DNA of 64,000 nucleotides from RH-AL1 sp965214415 (GCA_965214415.1 CBDCBQ010000003.1:992001-1056000); one strand, 5' to 3'; counted from the stretch's first letter, positions 17,543 through 29,779 are shown. Notes: a model not told the origin generated them from the letters alone. A program made the numbers and translations.

Positions 17543-17785
17543 ATGCTCACTCTTCCGATCCCTGGAGCCTTGGCGTTCGCGGTGTTCTTGACGATCTGGT
17601 TCACCGTGCTCTTCGCGGTACTGCCGATCGGCATCCGCTCGCAGACGGAAGCGGGCGAGGTGACGCCGGGCACCGAGCCCGGCGCGCCGATCGCGCCGCG
17701 GCTTTGGATGAAGGCCGGGCTGACGACGCTGGTCTCGGTCGTCGTCTTCGTCGTCCTCGTCATGTTCCTTCGCGTCCTCGGCTGA
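17543..17785 (+). CDS. DUF1467-family small membrane protein
   Basis: An 80-aa inner-membrane protein with two predicted helices (ALAFAVFLTIWFTVLFAVLP and a C-terminal LVSVVVFVVLVMFLRVL) joined by a polar loop with the family segment GIRSQTEAGEVTPGTEPGAP. DUF1467 proteins are conserved in alphaproteobacteria and have no known function. It precedes the acetyltransferase gene by three bases, suggesting co-transcription. Confidence 0.88.
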   Translation: MLTLPIPGALAFAVFLTIWFTVLFAVLPIGIRSQTEAGEVTPGTEPGAPIAPRLWMKAGLTTLVSVVVFVVLVMFLRVLG

Positions 17786-17788
17786 GGC

Positions 17789-18340
17789 ATGGGAAACGCG
17801 CTCTCCATCCGCGCGGCGGAGACACCCGACCTTGCCGATATCACCGCGATCTATCGCGACGCCGTGCTGCACGGCACCGGCACCTTCGAGATCGCGCCGC
17901 CTGACCGTGTGGAGATGGGCGCGCGTCACGCGAGGATCGTCGGTGCCCGCCAACCCTATCTTGTCGCGGCGACCGCCGAGGGTGTCCAAGGCTACGCCTA
18001 CGCCACCGCCTTTCGCGACCGCCCCGCCTTCCGCTTCACCCTCGAGGACTCGGTCTATGTCGCCGAGCGGGCGCGTGGCCGCGGCGTTGGCCATGCCCTG
18101 CTTGGAGCCTTGATCGAGCACGCGACCGCCGCCGGCTTCCGCCAGATGGTCGCGCTGATCGGCGACCGCGCCAACGCAAGCTCGATCGCGCTGCACGCGC
18201 GCTGCGGTTTCGCGCACTCGGGCGTCATGACGGCAACGGGCTGGAAGCAGGATCGCTGGCTCGACGTCGTGCTGATGCAGCGGGCGCTCGGCGACGGCGC
18301 GACGACGCCCGGCCCGACCGGTGGAGAGATATCACGATGA
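17789..18340 (+). CDS. GNAT N-acetyltransferase, Pat/YncA type
   Basis: Acetyl-CoA-dependent N-acetyltransferase of 183 aa. Motif A for acetyl-CoA is VAERARGRGVGHALLGALI, and the N-terminal pattern IRAAETPDLADITAIYRDAVLHGTGTFE plus GYAYATAFRDRPAFRFTLEDSVYV are typical of the phosphinothricin/methionine sulfoximine acetyltransferase group. Likely substrates are amino acids or analogues; the true one cannot be read. Its stop overlaps the start of the FAH hydrolase gene (ATGA). Confidence 0.88.
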   Translation: MGNALSIRAAETPDLADITAIYRDAVLHGTGTFEIAPPDRVEMGARHARIVGARQPYLVAATAEGVQGYAYATAFRDRPAFRFTLEDSVYVAERARGRGVGHALLGALIEHATAAGFRQMVALIGDRANASSIALHARCGFAHSGVMTATGWKQDRWLDVVLMQRALGDGATTPGPTGGEISR

Positions 18341-19032
18341 CGGATCTGGTCTTCGAGCTGCCGCGGCCGACGGTCGCCATCGCGGGTGGCGGTCGCTTTC
18401 CGGTGCGCCGCATCTATTGCATCGGCCGCAACTACGCCGAGCACGCCAAGGAGATGGGCTCGGACCCGAAGACCGAGCCGCCATTCTTCTTTCAGAAGCC
18501 GTCGGATGCCGTCCAGTCGATCGCCGCCGCCACGACGGGCGAGCACGCCTATCCGAGCCTCACGGCCAACTACCATCACGAGATCGAACTGGTCGTCGCG
18601 CTGAAGAGCGGCGGCCGCGACATCGCGCAAGCCGACGCGCTCGACCATGTCTTCGGCTATGCCGTCGGCCTCGACATGACGCGGCGCGATCTGCAGCAGT
18701 CGATGAAGGACGGCCGCCGGCCGTGGGAGATCGGCAAGAGCTTCGATCATTCCGCGCCGCTGGGGCCGCTCGTGCCGTTTTCCGTTCGCGGTCACCTCGC
18801 CACGGGCGCGATCACGCTCTCGGTCGACGGCGCGATACGCCAGCACGACGATCTCGCGTCGATGATCTGGAGCATCCCCGAGCAGATCGCCGAGCTGTCG
18901 AAGGCGAATGAGCTGAAGGCGGGCGATCTCATCTTCACGGGCACGCCGGCCGGCGTCGGCCCCGTCGCGCGCGGCGATACGCTCGTCGGCCACATCGACG
19001 GCCTGCCGGAGCTGCGCATCAAGATCGTGTAA
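18337..19032 (+). CDS. Fumarylacetoacetate hydrolase family protein
   Basis: Metal-dependent C-C hydrolase of 231 aa, closest in layout to fumarylpyruvate/acylpyruvate hydrolases. Visible core motifs are IYCIGRNYAEHAKEMG, PFFFQKPSDA, the metal-binding HHEIELVVAL and the C-terminal DLIFTGTPAGVGPV. It overlaps the upstream acetyltransferase gene by four bases, so the two are probably co-translated, and its stop lies four bases from the convergent cobE stop. No aromatic degradation genes are adjacent, so the substrate is open. Confidence 0.88.
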   Translation: MTDLVFELPRPTVAIAGGGRFPVRRIYCIGRNYAEHAKEMGSDPKTEPPFFFQKPSDAVQSIAAATTGEHAYPSLTANYHHEIELVVALKSGGRDIAQADALDHVFGYAVGLDMTRRDLQQSMKDGRRPWEIGKSFDHSAPLGPLVPFSVRGHLATGAITLSVDGAIRQHDDLASMIWSIPEQIAELSKANELKAGDLIFTGTPAGVGPVARGDTLVGHIDGLPELRIKIV

Positions 19033-19036
19033 GGCG

Positions 19037-19411
19037 TCAGCTCCGACCGGCGATGGCACAGGTCGCGCGGGGCGCGGTGAGGCGCGCGACCAGCAGCACC
19101 GCGCCTTGGCCGGCGCCGGCCAACGCCGCCGTCTCCGCGACCGACGGCAGGCCGTAGAGTTCCTCGACGCGGCGCGAGCAGCTCTTCGCATCGCCCGCGA
19201 CGAGCCGCAGCACGGCGGCGTCGAGAAAGGTGAGCGGCAGGCCGAGGTCGCGGGCGGCGTCCGCCAGCCCGGCCTCGCCCTGCTTGTCGGCGATCGAGAA
19301 CATCCCGGCAGGGCGAGCGCCCACCGGCAGTACGGCCAGCGCCTGCCGCACGAGCGCGACGATATCGCCCGACGGGCAGCCTTTGCGGCAGCCGACGCCG
19401 ATCGCGATCAT
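19037..19411 (-). CDS. cobE: Cobalamin biosynthesis protein CobE
   Basis: Protein of 124 aa of the CobE/CbiG C-terminal family; its exact role in cobalamin synthesis is poorly defined. The N-terminal IAIGVGCRKGCPSGDIV and the central AVLRLVAGDAKSCSRRVEELYG with SVAETAAL are typical. The ATG at 19411 overlaps the cobL stop as ATGA, which supports this start over one five codons upstream (19426). It is the last gene of the two-gene cobL-cobE unit. Confidence 0.88.
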   Translation of the reverse strand: MIAIGVGCRKGCPSGDIVALVRQALAVLPVGARPAGMFSIADKQGEAGLADAARDLGLPLTFLDAAVLRLVAGDAKSCSRRVEELYGLPSVAETAALAGAGQGAVLLVARLTAPRATCAIAGRS

Positions 19412-20625
19412 TTGCTCATTGCCCATTGCGTCACCGGCATCGCCGGGCGCCAGCCGTGGAACCGGCCGACCGGATCGGCATGCGCGACCGAAATCGAGGT
19501 GAGATCGCCGCCGTGCGCGCGGTACAACTCGATCAGCAGCGCCTGGGTCTCGATCGTCACCGCGTTGACGACGAGCCGGCCGCCGATCGGCAGCGCCGCG
19601 AGCGCGCGCCGCACGAGGGCGCCGTCGCCCGCCCCGCCGCCGATGAAGACCGCGTCGGGCTGCGGCAGGCCCTCGAGCGCGTCCGGCGCGCGGCCTGTCA
19701 CCACCGCGATCTCCGGCACGCCGAGCGCGCTTGCATTGCGCGCGATCCGCGCCGCCCGATCCGGCCGCGCCTCGATCGCCGTCGCGCGATTCGCCGGATC
19801 GAGCAGCCCCCATTCGATCGCGACCGAGCCGGAGCCGGCCCCGATATCCCACAAATGGCCGCCCCGGAACGGCCGCAGCGCCGCGAGCGTCATCGCGCGC
19901 ACTTCGCGCTTGGTGATCTGGCCGTCATGCTCGAACAGATCGTCCGGCAGGCCCGGCGCGATCGGCAGCAGCCGGGCGCCCAAGCCGGCCACGACCTCGA
20001 TCCCCACGATGTTCAGCGGGTCGATCTCGACGGCGCCGAACGTGTCCGCGGTCCAGCATCGGACGTGCTCGCGCGGGCCGCCGAGCGCCTCGAGCACATG
20101 CAGCCGCGCGCCGCCGAGACCACGCGCGACGAGCACGGCGGCGAGCCGGCCCGGCGTCGTGCCGTCCCATGTGAGGCACAGGATCTTCGCGCGAGGCTGC
20201 AGGTGCGGGATGACGCGGACGAGATCGCGCCCGTGCAGCGAGACGAGCGCGACGTCCTGCAAGGCCCAGCCGAGCCGGCTCGCGGCGAGGCTGAGGCTCG
20301 ACGGCGCCGGCAGGCAGACCATCTCCGCGGGCGCGACGGCCGCGGCGAGCAGGCTGCCGACGCCGTGGAAGAATGGGTCGCCCGAGGCGAGCACGCAGAC
20401 GGGCGTGCCGCGCCGCGCCAGGATATGCGGGATCGCGTCGTGCAGCGGCGAGGGCCAGGCCAGGGTCTCGGCCTCGAGCGGGCCGGCGAGCGCGAGGTGA
20501 CGCGCGCCGCCGACGACGAGGCGCGCTTGCGCGAGCAGGCGCCGTGCGGCAGGGGAGAGTCCGTCGAGCCCGTCCTCGCCGATGCCGACGATCGCCAGCC
20601 AGGGAGAAGCGGGTGTCTCGTTCAT
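19408..20625 (-). CDS. cobL: Precorrin-6Y C5,15-methyltransferase (decarboxylating)
   Basis: Bifunctional enzyme of 405 aa of the aerobic cobalamin pathway. The N-terminal CobE/CbiE-type methylase domain (WLAIVGIGEDGLDGL, LASGDPFFHGVGS) methylates C5/C15, and the C-terminal CbiT-type domain (HLWDIGAGSGSVAIEWGL, AVFIGGGAGDG) decarboxylates and methylates. The ATG at 20625 follows GGAGCGGCGGG read on the minus strand. The first 13 bases overlap the divergent cobK start, so each gene's translation signal lies inside the other. Confidence 0.93.
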   Translation of the reverse strand: MNETPASPWLAIVGIGEDGLDGLSPAARRLLAQARLVVGGARHLALAGPLEAETLAWPSPLHDAIPHILARRGTPVCVLASGDPFFHGVGSLLAAAVAPAEMVCLPAPSSLSLAASRLGWALQDVALVSLHGRDLVRVIPHLQPRAKILCLTWDGTTPGRLAAVLVARGLGGARLHVLEALGGPREHVRCWTADTFGAVEIDPLNIVGIEVVAGLGARLLPIAPGLPDDLFEHDGQITKREVRAMTLAALRPFRGGHLWDIGAGSGSVAIEWGLLDPANRATAIEARPDRAARIARNASALGVPEIAVVTGRAPDALEGLPQPDAVFIGGGAGDGALVRRALAALPIGGRLVVNAVTIETQALLIELYRAHGGDLTSISVAHADPVGRFHGWRPAMPVTQWAMSK

Positions 20626-21383
20626 GCCCGCCGCTCCGCGTGCTGGTCCTCGGCGGCACCAGCGAGGCGACCGCGTTGGCCCGCGCGCTCGCCGGCCGCG
20701 CCGACATCGACGCGACGATCTCGTTGGCCGGCCGCACCGACGCGCCGGCCGCGCAGCCGCTGCCGACGCGCATCGGCGGCTTCGGCGGCATCGACGGGTT
20801 GGCCGCATACCTCGCGCGCGACGGGATCGACCTGGTGGTCGACGCGACCCATCCCTTCGCCGCGCGGATCTCGACGAACGCCCGCGCCGCCGCCGCCATC
20901 GCCGGGTGTCCGCTGATCTCGGTCGGCCGCCCGCCGTGGCGCGCGCAGCCCGGCGACGATTGGCACGAGGTGGCCGACGTCGAGGCTGCCGTCGCGGCGC
21001 TGGGCGCGGCGCCGCGGCGCGTCTTCCTGACGATCGGCCGGCTGCGGTTGGCTGATTTCGCGCGGGCGCCGCAGCACGCCTATCTGGTGCGCACGATCGA
21101 CCCGGCCGACGCGGCGCTGCTGCCGGGCGCGCAGGCCATCGCCGCGCGTGGGCCGTTCGAGGTCGACGCCGAAGAGGCGCTGATGCGCGAGCACCACATC
21201 GGGATCCTCGTCACAAAAAACAGCGGCGGCGCGGCGACGGCGGCCAAGCTCGTGGCCGCGCGGCGGCTCGGGCTCCCCGTCGTGCTCGTCCGACGCTTGG
21301 AGGCCGACGGGACGGGCCTCGACGTCGAGGCGGCGCTCGCGGCGATCGAGGCTCATCGGACCGCCGTGCCGCGTGGCGTGTAG
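20613..21383 (+). CDS. cobK: Precorrin-6A reductase
   Basis: NADPH-dependent reductase of 256 aa that converts precorrin-6A to precorrin-6B. Visible motifs are VLVLGGTSEATALARAL at the N-terminus, DLVVDATHPFAARIS, GRPPW and the C-terminal ILVTKNSGGAATAAKL. The start is GTG at 20613 after AGGGAGAAG. This is the only plus-strand gene of the cluster. Its 5' end overlaps cobL by 13 bp and its 3' end overlaps the convergent cobJ by 31 bp, so it has no intergenic space and its promoter must lie within cobL. Confidence 0.93.
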   Translation: MSRSCPPLRVLVLGGTSEATALARALAGRADIDATISLAGRTDAPAAQPLPTRIGGFGGIDGLAAYLARDGIDLVVDATHPFAARISTNARAAAAIAGCPLISVGRPPWRAQPGDDWHEVADVEAAVAALGAAPRRVFLTIGRLRLADFARAPQHAYLVRTIDPADAALLPGAQAIAARGPFEVDAEEALMREHHIGILVTKNSGGAATAAKLVAARRLGLPVVLVRRLEADGTGLDVEAALAAIEAHRTAVPRGV

Positions 21384-22111
21384 AGGTAGGGCGGTGCATC
21401 CCGCCGCGCGACGAGCCGGGTCTCGCTCGAGCCGATGAGGACCAGCGTGCTCATGTCGGCCACGCCGGGATCGGCGGCGCCGAGCGTCGTGACGACAACG
21501 CGCTCGTCGTAACGCCCGATCGCCCGAGCGAAGGCGACTGGCGTCGCGGCGGCCTTGATTCCGCGCAGCAGCGCGAACGCCTCGAAGATGCGATCCGGCC
21601 GCGCCGCGGACGCGGGATTGTAGAGCGCGATGACGAAGTCGCCCTCGGCCGCCGCGCGCAGGCGGCGCTCGACGAGCGTCCATGGTTTGAGATTGTCGGA
21701 CAGCGAGATGGCGCAGAAATCATGGCCGAGCGGCGCGCCCAGCCGCGCGGCCGCCGCCTGCATGGCGGACACGCCGGGGGCGACCACGATATCGAGCGCG
21801 CGCCAGGTGGGGTCACCGTGCTCGAGCGCCTCGAACACCGCCGCCGCCATCGCGTAAATGCCAGGATCGCCGCCCGACACCACGGCCACCCGCCGACCTT
21901 CGGCGGCAAGCGTGAGTGCGGAGTGGGCGCGGTCGAGCTCGACCCGATTGTCGCTCGCGTGCACGATCTGATCGGCGCGCGGGGCAAGCCGGGCGAGGTA
22001 GGGCGCGTAGCCGATCAGGTCGGTCGCCTCCGCGATCTCGCCCCGCGCCTCCGGGGTGATCCACCGCGCCGGCCCAGGGCCGATCCCGATAATGACCAGC
22101 CGGCCACTCAC
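21353..22111 (-). CDS. cobJ: Precorrin-3B C17-methyltransferase
   Basis: SAM-dependent ring-contracting methyltransferase of 252 aa in the aerobic cobalamin pathway. Typical sequence includes LVIIGIGPGPARWITPEA, GYAPYLARL, VAVVSGGDPGIYAMA and the end TLVLIGSSETRLV. The start is GTG at 22111, overlapping the cobG stop as GTGA, so translation is probably coupled. The 3' end overlaps cobK by 31 bp on the opposite strand. Confidence 0.93.
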   Translation of the reverse strand: MSGRLVIIGIGPGPARWITPEARGEIAEATDLIGYAPYLARLAPRADQIVHASDNRVELDRAHSALTLAAEGRRVAVVSGGDPGIYAMAAAVFEALEHGDPTWRALDIVVAPGVSAMQAAAARLGAPLGHDFCAISLSDNLKPWTLVERRLRAAAEGDFVIALYNPASAARPDRIFEAFALLRGIKAAATPVAFARAIGRYDERVVVTTLGAADPGVADMSTLVLIGSSETRLVARRDAPPYLYTPRGTAVR

Positions 22112-23423
22112 GTGGCAAGCAGCCCAGCGATGGCGGCGCGCGCGGCGGCGAGATCGAGCCCGATCATCATGGGCGGGTCGCCCGGTCGCCCGTCGGGGAC
22201 GAGATCGTAACGGCCGTCGCGCCCGACCAGCGTGACGCTCGACGACGAGGGTTTCGCGCAGCCCTTCGCGCAGCCGGACACATGCAGACGCACGAGGTCC
22301 CCGGGGAACGCGGCGGCGAGACCGGCCAGCGCATCGGCGTCCTCGCGAGTGGCCGTCGTCGCCCGCGCGCAGTCCGGCGCGCCGACGCAGGCGGCGACCG
22401 CGAGCCGGGGATCGTCGGGATCGACGATGAAGCCGGCGGCACGTGCGCGTGCTTTGTCGGTGGCGCCGGGGACGAGGAGGCTGCGCCACGGCGTCAGGCG
22501 CAGCTCACCCGCGTCGGTCGCGAGGTCCGCGGCGACCCGCAGCATGGGTGCATCGAACCGGCCGTATGGCGTCGCCAGCGTAGCAACGGCGTCCCTTCTC
22601 CCGCTCGCGGGAGAAGGCGGCCCGACGAAGTCGGGTCGGATGAGGGAGCGTGGCGATAGGGCCGATGTCGCCATAGCGACCTTTTCCTGGAACGCCCTCG
22701 TCCGACCCCGCTTCGCGAGGCCACCTTCTCCCGCGAGCGGGGAAAGGAGTTCCGCGCGAGCGCATCGCACCAACCCCTTCATCCGGCGCGCTTCGGGCCA
22801 ACGCGCGAAAAGAGCCAGCGCCCGCCGCGCGAGCGCCTCGGCGCGATCGACAAGCTCGTCAGCGTCACACCAGCCGATCGCCAGGGCCCCGTCACGCGTC
22901 CCGCCGAGACCGACCGCGAACGCGCTCGCGTCGACACACCAGTCGAAGCGCACATCGGCCGCGATGTCGGCGAGCGAGGGTTCGCCGCCGTCGTCGACGA
23001 GAAATCCAAACTTCGTCGGCAAGTCGCGCAGCGCCGGCGTGCCAACGAGGCGGCCCTCGAGCGCGGCGACGAGCTGGCGGATGTCGAGCCCCGGGTGCAA
23101 ACCGGCCAGCGGGCTTGCGATCACGTTGCGCACCGCTTCCGCGTCGGCGTCATGATCGAGGAGGCCGAGGTCGCGCAGCGCGTCGTGCAACGCGGGCAAG
23201 GTCGTCTCGCCGATGCCACGCATCTGCAGGTTCGCGCGAGCGGAGAGATCGAAGCGGCCGTTGCCGTGCCGTTCGGCAAGGTTTGCGAGCGCGTGGGCCG
23301 TCACCGCCGGCAGGATGCCGCCGGTCAGGCGCAGGCGAACGATGAGCCCATCCGCCGCCGCCATCGGGCGCAGCGCGCCGGGGCACCAGCCCTTGCGCGG
23401 ATCGTCGTGTCGGAGCCCCGCGC

Positions 23424-23427
<4 letters not shown>
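22108..23427 (-). CDS. cobG: Precorrin-3B synthase CobG with in-frame palindromic insert
   Basis: Oxygen-dependent monooxygenase-like enzyme of 439 aa, related to sulfite/nitrite reductases and binding a [4Fe-4S] cluster, that makes precorrin-3B. The cluster cysteines are C347 and C353 (CVGAPDC) and C386 and C390 (GCAKGC). The first half shows RLRLTGGILPA and LSARANLQMRG. Residues about 227-278 are foreign: they are the translation of a dispersed palindromic element (22594-22747) that keeps the frame open. The start GTG overlaps the cobN stop. Removing the insert would give a normal-length protein. Confidence 0.9.
22594..22747. repeat. Palindromic element inserted in frame in cobG
   Basis: Composite inverted repeat. 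Each end carries a hairpin of the CCTTCTCCCGC/GCGGGAGAAGG type (22594-22617 and, imperfect, 22724-22747). The inward flanks are inverse copies of each other (GGCC..GAAG..GGGTCGGA.GAGGG). The element translates as SPLAGEGG...PSPASGRR without a stop. The same flanks recur at 25418-25520 in cobN. Confidence 0.85.
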
Positions 23428-26794
<3,367 letters not shown>

Positions 26795-26795
<1 letters not shown>

Positions 26796-27832
26796 CAGGC
26801 GGCCAGCGCGGCGCGGATGGCGGCGGCGTCGAGGCCCTTTTCGCCGATCACGACGAGCCGGCCCTCGCGCGCCTCGTTCGCGGCCCACGGCCGGTCGAAG
26901 CGCTTTTCGACGCGCGCGCCCACGCCCTGCACCAGCAGGCGCATCGGCTTGCCGGGCACGGCGATGAAGCCCTTCATCCGCAGCACGTCGTGCGTCGCCG
27001 CGACCTCGGCGAGGCGACGCAGGAACGCGTCGGGCTCGGGCACGGGGTCGAGCGCGACGACGAAACTGTCGAAATCGTCGTGGTCGTGCTCCGCCTCGCC
27101 GTCGTGGCACGAGCGGCGGCTCGCGAGATCGTCCTCGGCGCGTGCGTCGAGCCCAAGCAGCAGCGCCGCGTCGAGCCTGCCCTCGCGCGCCGCGACAATT
27201 TTCGCGCGCGGCACGACAGCCCGGATCTCCGCCTCGACGCGCGCCCGAGCGTCCGCATCGACCAGGTCGGTCTTGGTGAGGACGATCAGGTCGGCGCAGA
27301 GCAGCTGGTCCCCGAACACCTCCTCCAGCGGATTGTCGTGGTCGACGCTCGGATCGGCGGCGCGCTGGGCCGCCACCTTTGCCGGATCATCGGCGAAGCG
27401 CCCGGCGGCGACGGCGGCGGCATCGACCACGGTGACGACGCCGTCCACGGTGAGGCGGCGGCGCACGTCGGGCCAGTCGAACGCCTTGATCAGCGGCTTG
27501 GGCAGCGCCAGCCCCGAAGTCTCGATGACGATGTGGTCGGGCGGCGGATCGAGCGCGAGCAGGCGCTCGATGGCGGGGATGAAATCATCGGCGACGGTGC
27601 AGCAGATGCAGCCGTTGGCGAGCTCGATCAGCTCGCAATCTTGCGTCCCGCAGCCGCGCAGGATCTCGCCATCGACGCCGATGTCGCCGAACTCGTTGAC
27701 GATCAGCGCGAGGCGGCGGCCCCGCGCGGTCTCGATCACATGGCGGATCAACGTCGTCTTGCCGGCACCGAGGAAGCCGGTGACGATCGTGGCGGGGATT
27801 TTCACGGACGCGGGGCTGGCGGCGGCTGTCAT
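26795..27832 (-). CDS. cobW: Cobalamin biosynthesis GTPase CobW
   Basis: G3E-family P-loop GTPase of 345 aa, thought to deliver cobalt during cobalamin synthesis. Walker A is GFLGAGKTT (19-27). The metal-binding CxCC is C75-I-C-C78 in NGCICC, and the guanine-specificity motif is TKTD. A His/Asp-rich loop (EAEHDHDDFD) precedes the C-terminal domain, as in metal-handling members. It is the first gene of the cobW-cobN-cobG-cobJ unit. No cobalamin riboswitch motif was found in the 176 bp upstream; a 19-bp-period direct repeat is there instead. Confidence 0.94.
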
Positions 27833-27841
27833 CGAATACCT

Positions 27842-27878
27842 TGTCGATCGTCGAGGACCGTGTCGATCGTCGAGGACC
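27842..27878. repeat. Two 18-bp direct repeats upstream of cobW
   Basis: TGTCGATCGTCGAGGACC occurs at 27842-27859 and again at 27861-27878, a 19-bp period, starting ten bases beyond the cobW start. Each copy contains the palindromes CGATCG and TCGA. It could be an operator for the cob genes or a simple local duplication; nothing in the sequence decides. Confidence 0.6.
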
Positions 27879-28008
27879 TGTTCCGTACGCCGAGGCGCGG
27901 GGGTGTCAACGTCGCGGGTGTCTTGCCGGCGCCGAGATGCGCGACCGAATGGACAGCCCTCCAGCCCAGGACTAGCCTCGCGGCAAACGAAGCCTCGAGA
28001 GAGAAATC

Positions 28009-28875
28009 ATGCGGTACGACGGGCAAGTCGTGTGGGTGACGGGCGCCTCGTCGGGCATCGGCGCGGCGCTGGCGGAGGCGTTCGCCGCGGCCGGCGCCTC
28101 GCTCATCCTGTCGGGGCGGCGCACCGAGGCGCTGCACGAGGTCGCCACCCGGCTGAAGGCCGAGAGCCTCGTGCTCCCGTTCGAGACGACCGACATCGCC
28201 GCGCTGCCGGAGATCGCCGCGCAAGCGATCGAGTGGCGCGGACGCGTCGACGTGCTCGTCAACAATGCCGGCATCAGCCAGCGGAGCCTGGCGCTCGACA
28301 CGGGTCTCGATGTCTACCGCCGCATCCTCGAGGTCGACTTCTTCGCGCCGCTGGCGCTGACCCAGCTCGTGCTGCCGCGCATGGTCGCGCGCGGCGCCGG
28401 GCACATCGTCGCGGTGAGCTCGGTGGCGGGCAAGATCGGCGTGCCGCTGCGCACCGCCTATTGCGCCGCCAAGCACGCGCTGGTCGGCTATTGCGACGCG
28501 CTGCGCAGCGAGATCGACGCCGCCTACGGCGTGCGCGTCACCACCGTGCTGCCGGGCTCCGTGCGCACGCGGATCGCCGTCAACGCGCTGCTGGCCGACG
28601 GCACGCCGCGCGGCTCGTCGGACGCCAATATCGACAACGGCATGGACCCGGCCGATGTGGCGGCCCGCGTGCTCGCCGGCATGGCGGACGGCACGGCCGA
28701 GATCGTCATCGCCGAGGGCAACGAGGCGATGGCCGTCGAGCTGCGCCGCACCAATCCCCCCGCGCTGTTCGCGCTGACGGCGAAGGAGGGCGCGCGGCTG
28801 GCCGAGGCGCGCGCGGCGGCGGGCGGCGGGGCCTACCGGCCGGAGCCGGCCAAGTTCGCGGCGGGCGAATCCTAG
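28009..28875 (+). CDS. Short-chain dehydrogenase/reductase
   Basis: Classical NAD(P)-dependent SDR of 288 aa. Cofactor motif TGASSGIGAALAEA is at the N-terminus, NNAG follows at about residue 86, the catalytic Ser is in VSSVAGKIG, and Y-x-x-x-K is YCAAKHAL. The N-terminal layout resembles DltE/SDR1-type dehydrogenases acting on lipids or sugars, with a C-terminal extension of about 40 residues. It is divergent from cobW and followed by the spermidine-synthase-like gene. Substrate unknown. Confidence 0.85.
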   Translation: MRYDGQVVWVTGASSGIGAALAEAFAAAGASLILSGRRTEALHEVATRLKAESLVLPFETTDIAALPEIAAQAIEWRGRVDVLVNNAGISQRSLALDTGLDVYRRILEVDFFAPLALTQLVLPRMVARGAGHIVAVSSVAGKIGVPLRTAYCAAKHALVGYCDALRSEIDAAYGVRVTTVLPGSVRTRIAVNALLADGTPRGSSDANIDNGMDPADVAARVLAGMADGTAEIVIAEGNEAMAVELRRTNPPALFALTAKEGARLAEARAAAGGGAYRPEPAKFAAGES

Positions 28876-28913
28876 GTGGGCGCCCGGCGTGGTGACCCTG
28901 CCGGGGTCGCGGC

Positions 28914-29582
28914 TTGATTCCATGGACGCGCCTCGCGACATCGCCGATCCCCGGCGCGGCGGGCGAGCTGCGCCTGATGCGGCGCGGGTCGGAGGTCTGC
29001 ATCTTCCTCGGCACGATCGAGCTGATGAACTCGCGCCGCGGCAGCTCGGAGGCGGCACTGGCGACGCTCGCCTGCGCGCGCCTGCAGGAGACGTCGCGGC
29101 CGCGCCTGCTGATCGGCGGCCTCGGCATGGGCTTCACGCTGCGCGCCGCGCTCTCCGCGCTCGGGCCGGCGGCCGAGGTGGTCGTCGCCGAGCTCGTCCC
29201 CGCCGTGGTGGAGTGGGCGCGCGGCCCGATGGCCGAGCTGTTCGCGGGCTGCCTGGATGACCCGCGCGTTTGCGTGGTGGAGGGCGACGTCGCCGCGCGG
29301 ATCCGGGCCGGCGTCGGCCGTTGGGACGCGATCCTGCTCGATGTCGACAACGGCCCGGACGGCCTGACTCACGCCGGCAACGACGCCCTCTACGGCGCGC
29401 GCGGCCTCGGCCAGGCCCGCCGCGCGCTGCGCCCCGGTGGCCTGCTCGCGATCTGGTCCGTCGCGCCCGACGCCGCCTTCGCGGCTCGGATGACCAAGGC
29501 AGGATTCGCGGTGGAGGAGATCCCGGTGCGGGCCCATGCCGGCCGCGGCCCGCGGCACGTGGTGTGGGTCTCGCGGGGGTGA
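28914..29582 (+). CDS. Spermidine-synthase-like methyltransferase-fold protein
   Basis: Protein of 222 aa with the class I Rossmann fold of spermidine synthase-like proteins. It contains LLIGGLGMGFTLRAAL (nucleotide-binding loop), EVVVAELVPAVVEWARG, and the acidic DAILLDVDNGPDGL. It is shorter than true SpeE and lacks its N-terminal beta barrel, so polyamine synthesis is doubtful. The TTG at 28914 is chosen because related proteins begin MIPW; no closer ATG exists. It lies 38 bp after the SDR gene. Confidence 0.8.
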   Translation: MIPWTRLATSPIPGAAGELRLMRRGSEVCIFLGTIELMNSRRGSSEAALATLACARLQETSRPRLLIGGLGMGFTLRAALSALGPAAEVVVAELVPAVVEWARGPMAELFAGCLDDPRVCVVEGDVAARIRAGVGRWDAILLDVDNGPDGLTHAGNDALYGARGLGQARRALRPGGLLAIWSVAPDAAFAARMTKAGFAVEEIPVRAHAGRGPRHVVWVSRG

Positions 29583-29605
29583 GGGCGGGCTCATGCCGCC
29601 ACGCC

Positions 29606-29660
29606 CGTCATCGCGAGCGCGGCGAAGCAACCCAGAGCCACGCCGCGATCTCGGGACGCT
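29606..29660. repeat. Partial dispersed repeat
   Basis: The sequence CGTCATCGCGAGCGCGGCGAAGCAACCCAGAGC resembles a widespread bacterial intergenic repeat of the form CGTCATTGCGAGCG.AGCGAAGCAA. It sits at the edge of a segment of lower GC content (29690-30250). Only one end is recognisable, so the element is probably truncated. Confidence 0.5.
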
Positions 29661-29779
29661 ATCCGAGCGGCCCCTGTATTACCTCGCTATGCTTGCAATG
29701 AGAAATGGCGTGCTAAACAAAAGCCGCCAGCGGAAACCAGCTTAATCTATGGTGTCGTGGACGGCACGGCGGCGCTCTT

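Noticed and set aside
22232..23155. Plus-strand open frame opposite cobG
   Set aside because: Ser/Ala/Arg-rich shadow of cobG; its length reflects the GC-rich palindromic insert and codon bias.
27833..28008. Possible cobalamin riboswitch upstream of cobW
   Set aside because: No B12-box-like sequence or matching stems were found on either strand by eye; left for a covariance-model scan.
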